Source of the DNA: Rhodocyclaceae bacterium
Lineage (GTDB): Bacteria; Pseudomonadota; Gammaproteobacteria; Burkholderiales; Rhodocyclaceae
Direction: 5' to 3'
Assembly: GCA_028713915.1 (NCBI GenBank)
Contig: JAQTNK010000022.1
Location: forward strand, 1 to 64,000
Length of the DNA: 64,000 bases
This document shows positions 60,216 to 64,000 of this stretch, piece by piece. Below the pieces are notes generated by a model that was given only the letters and a program-made list of their open reading frames with translations, had not been told where the DNA came from and ran no database searches. The translations under genes and the position numbers were made by a program. How positions within the stretch are numbered: position 1 is the first letter of the stretch; each line of letters opens with the position of its first letter.

Positions 60216-62062
60216 GGCGCCGGGCCTGCGCTGTCGTCGGCGGCCAGCGGCGCGGTGTCGAAGAAGTCCGGACCCGGCAGCTGGCTGCGGTAGCGGCCGT
60301 AATCGCCGCCGAGGCTGGCCTCCTTGATGACCAGCGGGCGTAGGAAGATCACCAGCTCGGTCTTGTTGCGGGTTTCGTCGCGGTTGCTGAAGAGGTTGCC
60401 CAGCAAGGGCAGGGCGGCGAGTCCCGGCATGGCATTGACGGCGTTGTTGGCGCCATCCTCCATCAGCCCGCCCATGACGACGATGTTGCCGCTGTCGACG
60501 CGGATCATGGATTCCATTTCGCGCGTGCGGATGACCGGAATCTTGTTGTGGATGCTGAGCCGCTGCAAGTCCGGATTGGGATCCTCGATGCTGTCGTACT
60601 GGCGCGAGATGCTCGGGCGCAGGTTGAGCAGCACGCTGTCGTTGCCGCCGATCTGCGGCGTGACGTTCATCACCAGTCCGACTGGTACCGAATAGAGGTT
60701 GGTGGTGTAGGTCGTGGTGGTCGTCGTCTGGTTGGACGTGGTGTCGGCCCGGACGGTGAAATAGACGAGGTTGTCGACGACTTTCAGCACGGCCGTCTGG
60801 TTGTTGATGACCGACAGCTTCGGACTCGAAATCACTTTGACCTTGCCGAAGGTTTCCAAGAGCGACAGCGTCGCGGAAATGCCCAGTCCCGGCGCCGCGT
60901 AATTGAGCAGGAAGGCGGTGCCGGCCGACGCGAACGGGTTGGGTACCTGGCCGCTGGCGTCGAGCCCGGTCGGATTTTGTGCCACCGAGACGCCGGCGCT
61001 CCTGGCGCCGGGACGCAGGCTGCGCAGGCTTTGCCAGTTGACGCCCTGCTGGTAGCGCTCGCTCAGGGTCACTTCGGCGATCGTCGCCTCGATCAGCACC
61101 TGGCGGTGTGCGCTGGCGGACACCTGGTCGATGAACTCCTGGACTTTTTCGTGCTGATGCGACGTCGCGCGCACGCTGACGATGCCCGCTTCGGGATTGA
61201 CGATGACGGCGGCGGCTTCGCGAAACGTGGTGCGGCGGACGACCGTGGTGCCCGACTGTTGCACGCTGGCCGACGTCGGGCTGTAGGCGATGTTGTTGCG
61301 CGGGGCAGCGGCGCCGCGGCTGGTGCGGATCGGCAACTGCGGCGCCGCGCCGGTGGCGGTCGTGGCCTCCTGGTCCTCGTGCTCGACCACCGTCTCGCTC
61401 GAGCCCGCCGGCAGGATCTTGTCGGTCTCGCGCAGCAAGTCCTTGAGGTTCCTGTCGAGGGTTTCCCAGAAACGGTGCTGGGCCTTGTTCTCGATCTTCG
61501 TCAGCGAGTTGTTGCCGCCGCCTGCGCCGCTGCCGGCCGCCGACCCGTCGGTGCCGGCGGCACCGGTGGCGGCGATTTGCGTCGTCACCGTGACGGCGCC
61601 GCTGGTGTCGCGCGCCATGTTCACGTAATCGACTTGATAGGTGCGCAGGAAAGGCGTATCGGGCATCACCGCCAGGTTGGGGCCGTCCAGTTCCCAGCGC
61701 ATGTCGGTCTGCCGGGCGATGCGCGTCAGGATTTGCGGCAGCGTCTGGTCGATGGCGTTCAGGGTGACGACGCCGTTGATGCCGGGATGAACATCGATGT
61801 TGAGCTTGGCATCGCGCGCCAGCGCAAACAGCAGTTCCTGGGCGCGCACGTTGTTGACGACGACGCTGTAGGTTTCGATGGCGGGAGCCGCCTTGGGCGG
61901 CGGCAGGACCAGCGTGTTCTGCACGGGTGCCGGGATGCTGCCCGCCGCCGGCGCGACGTCTGCGGCGCTGAGATGGCCGCTGCCCGGAGGCGTCAGCGGC
62001 GCATTCGCGCAGGCGGCGAGCGTCGCTGTGAGAAAGCCTGCCAACGGGTGATGTCTTGCCAT
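60212..62062 (-). CDS. mshL: Outer-membrane secretin, MSHA-type (MshL-like)
   Basis: A 616-residue lipoprotein secretin. The signal peptide has lipobox LAAC (about Cys15). An N-terminal secretin/TonB short domain (VVVNNVRAQELLFALARDAKLNIDV), N-domain repeats and the C-terminal secretin core (VLIEATIAEVTLSERYQQGVNW, FGKVKVISSPKLSVINNQTA, VDSGNIVVMGGLMED, ETRNKTELVIFLRPLV) are all visible. A low-complexity Gly/Ser/Ala stretch separates the domains. It forms the outer-membrane pore for the pilus. The ATG at 62062 has GGAG upstream and a sigma-70-like promoter. Confidence 0.9.
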   Translation of the reverse strand: MARHHPLAGFLTATLAACANAPLTPPGSGHLSAADVAPAAGSIPAPVQNTLVLPPPKAAPAIETYSVVVNNVRAQELLFALARDAKLNIDVHPGINGVVTLNAIDQTLPQILTRIARQTDMRWELDGPNLAVMPDTPFLRTYQVDYVNMARDTSGAVTVTTQIAATGAAGTDGSAAGSGAGGGNNSLTKIENKAQHRFWETLDRNLKDLLRETDKILPAGSSETVVEHEDQEATTATGAAPQLPIRTSRGAAAPRNNIAYSPTSASVQQSGTTVVRRTTFREAAAVIVNPEAGIVSVRATSHQHEKVQEFIDQVSASAHRQVLIEATIAEVTLSERYQQGVNWQSLRSLRPGARSAGVSVAQNPTGLDASGQVPNPFASAGTAFLLNYAAPGLGISATLSLLETFGKVKVISSPKLSVINNQTAVLKVVDNLVYFTVRADTTSNQTTTTTTYTTNLYSVPVGLVMNVTPQIGGNDSVLLNLRPSISRQYDSIEDPNPDLQRLSIHNKIPVIRTREMESMIRVDSGNIVVMGGLMEDGANNAVNAMPGLAALPLLGNLFSNRDETRNKTELVIFLRPLVIKEASLGGDYGRYRSQLPGPDFFDTAPLAADDSAGPAP

Positions 62063-62104
62063 GGATGGACCGATTCTCCGAGCGTTCGCCTCTTGCCTTG
62101 AATG

Positions 62105-62133
62105 AAAATAGCATGTCGCATGCAATAACGCAA
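62105..62133 (-). promoter_or_regulatory. Putative extended -10 sigma-70 promoter of the pilus locus
   Basis: On the minus strand TTGCGT (62133-62128) and TATTTT (62110-62105) are 17 bp apart, with the extended TGC before the -10. The start would lie about 36 nt before the secretin ATG. The 300-bp gap 62063-62362 is AT-rich at 62100-62180 and holds no gene; toward yggX there is a TAAAAT at 62327-62332. Confidence 0.45.
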
Positions 62134-62362
62134 CACCATGATTATTAACCGTTACTTAAGCACTATTACTTTATTGTCATGTTGTCGTGCGCACGCACGA
62201 TGCGCCGGGCGGCCCGATCCCGCCTCCCGGCGAAGGCATCGGCCGCGCGTTCGCAAGCCGCCGAACGCGCACGCATCGGCGTGCGATGGCTGCCGGAAAA
62301 TCCGCCGGGGGCCGCCGGGTTTCCGCTAAAATCCCTCGCATCGACACACGAAGGGATACGCC

Positions 62363-62635
62363 ATGGCGCGCACGGTTAATTGCATCAAGCTCGGCCGCGA
62401 GGCCGAAGGTCTCGATTTCCCGCCCATGCCCGGCGCAATGGGCAAGCGGCTCTACGACAACGTTTCCAAGGAAGCCTGGCAGCAGTGGATCCGGCTGCAG
62501 ACGATGATCATCAACGAGAACCGCCTGAACCTCGCCGATCCGCAACACCGCAAGTATCTGGCCGAGCAGGTCGAGAAGCATTTCTTCGGCGAAGGCGCCG
62601 AGCAGGTGCAGGGCTTCGTGCCGCCGCGCGCCTGA
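62363..62635 (+). CDS. yggX: Probable Fe(2+)-trafficking protein YggX
   Basis: A 90-residue cytoplasmic protein of the YggX family, protecting Fe-S clusters from oxidative damage. Signature blocks are [58 protein letters not shown] and [11 protein letters not shown]; Cys7 is conserved. A strong bidirectional terminator follows. Confidence 0.96.
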   Translation: MARTVNCIKLGREAEGLDFPPMPGAMGKRLYDNVSKEAWQQWIRLQTMIINENRLNLADPQHRKYLAEQVEKHFFGEGAEQVQGFVPPRA

Positions 62636-62657
62636 CAATCGGGTCGCCACAAACAGC

Positions 62658-62691
62658 AAGGGCCGCCCCCGCTTGGCTGGGGGCGGCCCTT
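62658..62691. terminator. Bidirectional terminator between yggX and rpiA
   Basis: A 13-bp perfect stem, AAGGGCCGCCCCC with its complement, and an 8-base loop lie between two convergent genes. Short A/T ends serve either strand. Confidence 0.8.
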
Positions 62692-62710
62692 GGCGTTTGC
62701 GGCGGTCGAC

Positions 62711-63388
62711 TCAGCGCTGGGTCGTCTTCACCCCGTTAGGGGTGCCCAGCAGCAGCACGTCGGCGCCGCGGCGCGCGAACAGGCCGTTGGTGACGACGCC
62801 GACGATCTGGTTGAGCCGGCTCTCCAGGCCCTGCGGCTCGGTGATCGCGAGGCCATGCACGTCGATGATGAGGTTGCCGTTGTCGGTGACGAAGCCCGCG
62901 CGCAGCGCCGGCCGGCCGCCGAGCTTCTCGATCTCGCGCGCCACGTAGGCGCGCGCCATCGGGATCACTTCGATGGGCAGCGGAAACTTGCCCAGGGTGG
63001 CGACCCGCTTGCTGGCGTCGCAGATGCAGACGAAAGTCTGCGCCACCGCGGCGACGATCTTCTCGCGCGTCAGCGCGCCGCCGCCGCCCTTGATCATGGC
63101 GAAGCCGGCGTCGATCTCGTCGGCGCCGTCGACATAGATCGCCATGGCGGCGACGTCGTTGAGGTCGAGGACGCGGATGCCGTGGCCTTCGAGCCGCTGC
63201 TTCGTCGCCTCGGAACTGGCCACGGCGCCGCCGATGCGATCCTTGATCGCGGCGAGCTCGTCGATGAAGAAGTTCGCCGTCGAGCCGGTGCCGACGCCGA
63301 GGATGCCGCCCGCCGGCAGGTGGGCGGCGACGTAGTCGCGCGCGGCGCGGGCGACGGCTTGCTTGAGTTCGTCCTGGGTCATGCTCAT
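62711..63388 (-). CDS. rpiA: Ribose-5-phosphate isomerase A
   Basis: A 225-residue enzyme interconverting ribose 5-phosphate and ribulose 5-phosphate in the pentose phosphate pathway. Motifs are [45 protein letters not shown] and [11 protein letters not shown], with the catalytic Asp/Lys residues. The ATG at 63388 has GGAGGA 6 bp upstream; the frame continues upstream but without protein character. Confidence 0.96.
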   Translation of the reverse strand: MSMTQDELKQAVARAARDYVAAHLPAGGILGVGTGSTANFFIDELAAIKDRIGGAVASSEATKQRLEGHGIRVLDLNDVAAMAIYVDGADEIDAGFAMIKGGGGALTREKIVAAVAQTFVCICDASKRVATLGKFPLPIEVIPMARAYVAREIEKLGGRPALRAGFVTDNGNLIIDVHGLAITEPQGLESRLNQIVGVVTNGLFARRGADVLLLGTPNGVKTTQR

Positions 63389-63402
63389 GTCAAATCCTCC
63401 GG

Positions 63403-63425
63403 AAAAAAGCCCGGTCGTGCCGGGC
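63403..63425 (-). terminator. Intrinsic terminator after the dihydrolipoamide dehydrogenase gene
   Basis: On the minus strand GCCCGG-5-CCGGGC (6-bp stem) is followed by six T residues, 26 bp beyond the dehydrogenase stop. Confidence 0.85.
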
Positions 63426-63450
63426 CTTGTCGCATGGCGCGCAAGTATAG

Positions 63451-64000
63451 CTACTTCCTCCGCGGCGGCGGCAGGTCGGTGCACACCCCTTCCGCCACCT
63501 CGGCCGTGAGGCCGATGCTTTCGCCGAGCGTCGGGTGCGGATGGATGGTCTTGCCGATGTCGACCGCGTCGCAACCCATCTCGATCGCCAGCGCGATTTC
63601 GCCGATCATGTCGCCGGCATTGGGGCCGACGATGCTGCCGCCGACGCAGCGATGGGTCTCCTCGTCGAAGATCAGCTTGGTGAAGCCGTATTCGGCGCCG
63701 TTGGCGATGGCGCGGCCGGAGGCCGCCCAGGGGAACTTGGCGACGCTGATCTTGCGCTCCTGCGTCTTCGCTTCGTCTTCGCCGAGTCCCACCCAGGCGA
63801 CTTCGGGATTGGTGTAGGCGACGCCCGGAATCACGCTGGCGTCGAAGTGGCTCTTCTGCCCGGCGGCGGCTTCCGCCGCGACGTGGGCTTCGTGCACGGC
63901 CTTGTGCGCCAGCATCGGCTGGCCGACGATGTCGCCGATGGCGTGGATGTGGGCGACGCTGGTGCGCATCTGGCTGTCGACGCCGATGAAGCCGCGCGCG
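63451..64000 (-). CDS. lpdA: Dihydrolipoamide dehydrogenase (E3), C-terminal part only
   Basis: The 5' part lies beyond the window; about 182 C-terminal residues are visible. They contain [18 protein letters not shown] (FAD-binding GD motif), [19 protein letters not shown], the dimerisation domain and the catalytic His-Glu block [11 protein letters not shown]3 reoxidises dihydrolipoamide in the pyruvate and 2-oxoglutarate dehydrogenase complexes. Terminated by a hairpin before rpiA. Confidence 0.95.
   Translation of the reverse strand, partial: ARGFIGVDSQMRTSVAHIHAIGDIVGQPMLAHKAVHEAHVAAEAAAGQKSHFDASVIPGVAYTNPEVAWVGLGEDEAKTQERKISVAKFPWAASGRAIANGAEYGFTKLIFDEETHRCVGGSIVGPNAGDMIGEIALAIEMGCDAVDIGKTIHPHPTLGESIGLTAEVAEGVCTDLPPPRRK

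Overview
The window is a dense, GC-rich (clearly above 60 percent) chromosomal segment with short intergenic gaps and many 1-4 bp stop/start overlaps. Gene content suggests a free-living betaproteobacterium, plausibly Rhodocyclales or a relative: a phasin, PPK2, an MSHA-type pilus locus, kdsD-kdsC-lptC-lptA divergent from a Kef-type antiporter, DUF3149, class I fbp, and heavy PAS/GGDEF/EAL/HD-GYP signalling. The taxonomic placement is inferred from gene families, not from a marker alignment. I see no rRNA, tRNA, CRISPR array, insertion sequence or prophage.

Left part (1-13.4 kb): a truncated PAS histidine kinase is followed by a REC-ATPase (RsbW-like) regulator and a REC-PAS-SpoIIE phosphatase. 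Then come a DUF4202 gene, two tandem HIBADH-family dehydrogenases separated by a palindromic repeat, a triple-PAS GGDEF-EAL protein and a double-receiver protein. A sigma-54 activator gene follows, flanked on both sides by sigma-54-like promoters that face a NifX-like gene and a DUF3149 micro-membrane protein.

Middle part (13.5-44 kb): an FKBP, aminotransferase, FapA-like and lipoprotein chain; fbp; an Hpt-HD-GYP protein; a PerM-type permease; a DsrE protein; an operon of a Cys-rich small protein, KTSC and PPK2; and an envelope-transport operon (MacB-like ABC transporter, LolA-like protein, outer-membrane barrel) reading straight into a LytS/LytR two-component pair. Next are housekeeping and accessory genes: hlyIII family, YchJ family, a NERD-helicase, panE, a MocR regulator, glnS, crcB with DUF190, hrpA, EI24, MEKHLA, a holin-like membrane protein and a molybdopterin-binding protein.

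Right part (45-64 kb): a phasin with a consensus promoter and a palindromic operator; an enoyl-CoA hydratase 4 bp after an lptA/lptC/kdsC/kdsD operon; a Kef antiporter; a complete-looking MSHA-like pilus locus on the minus strand (secretin, TPR, ATPase, platform, MshI/J/K-like, three pilins); then yggX, rpiA and the 3' part of a dihydrolipoamide dehydrogenase gene.

The most unusual features are a 249-bp nested palindromic element with loop-loop complementarity (20834-21082), the compact sigma-54 module around 11.3-13.3 kb, and the Lol-like ABC/LolA/barrel operon coupled to a LytTR system.
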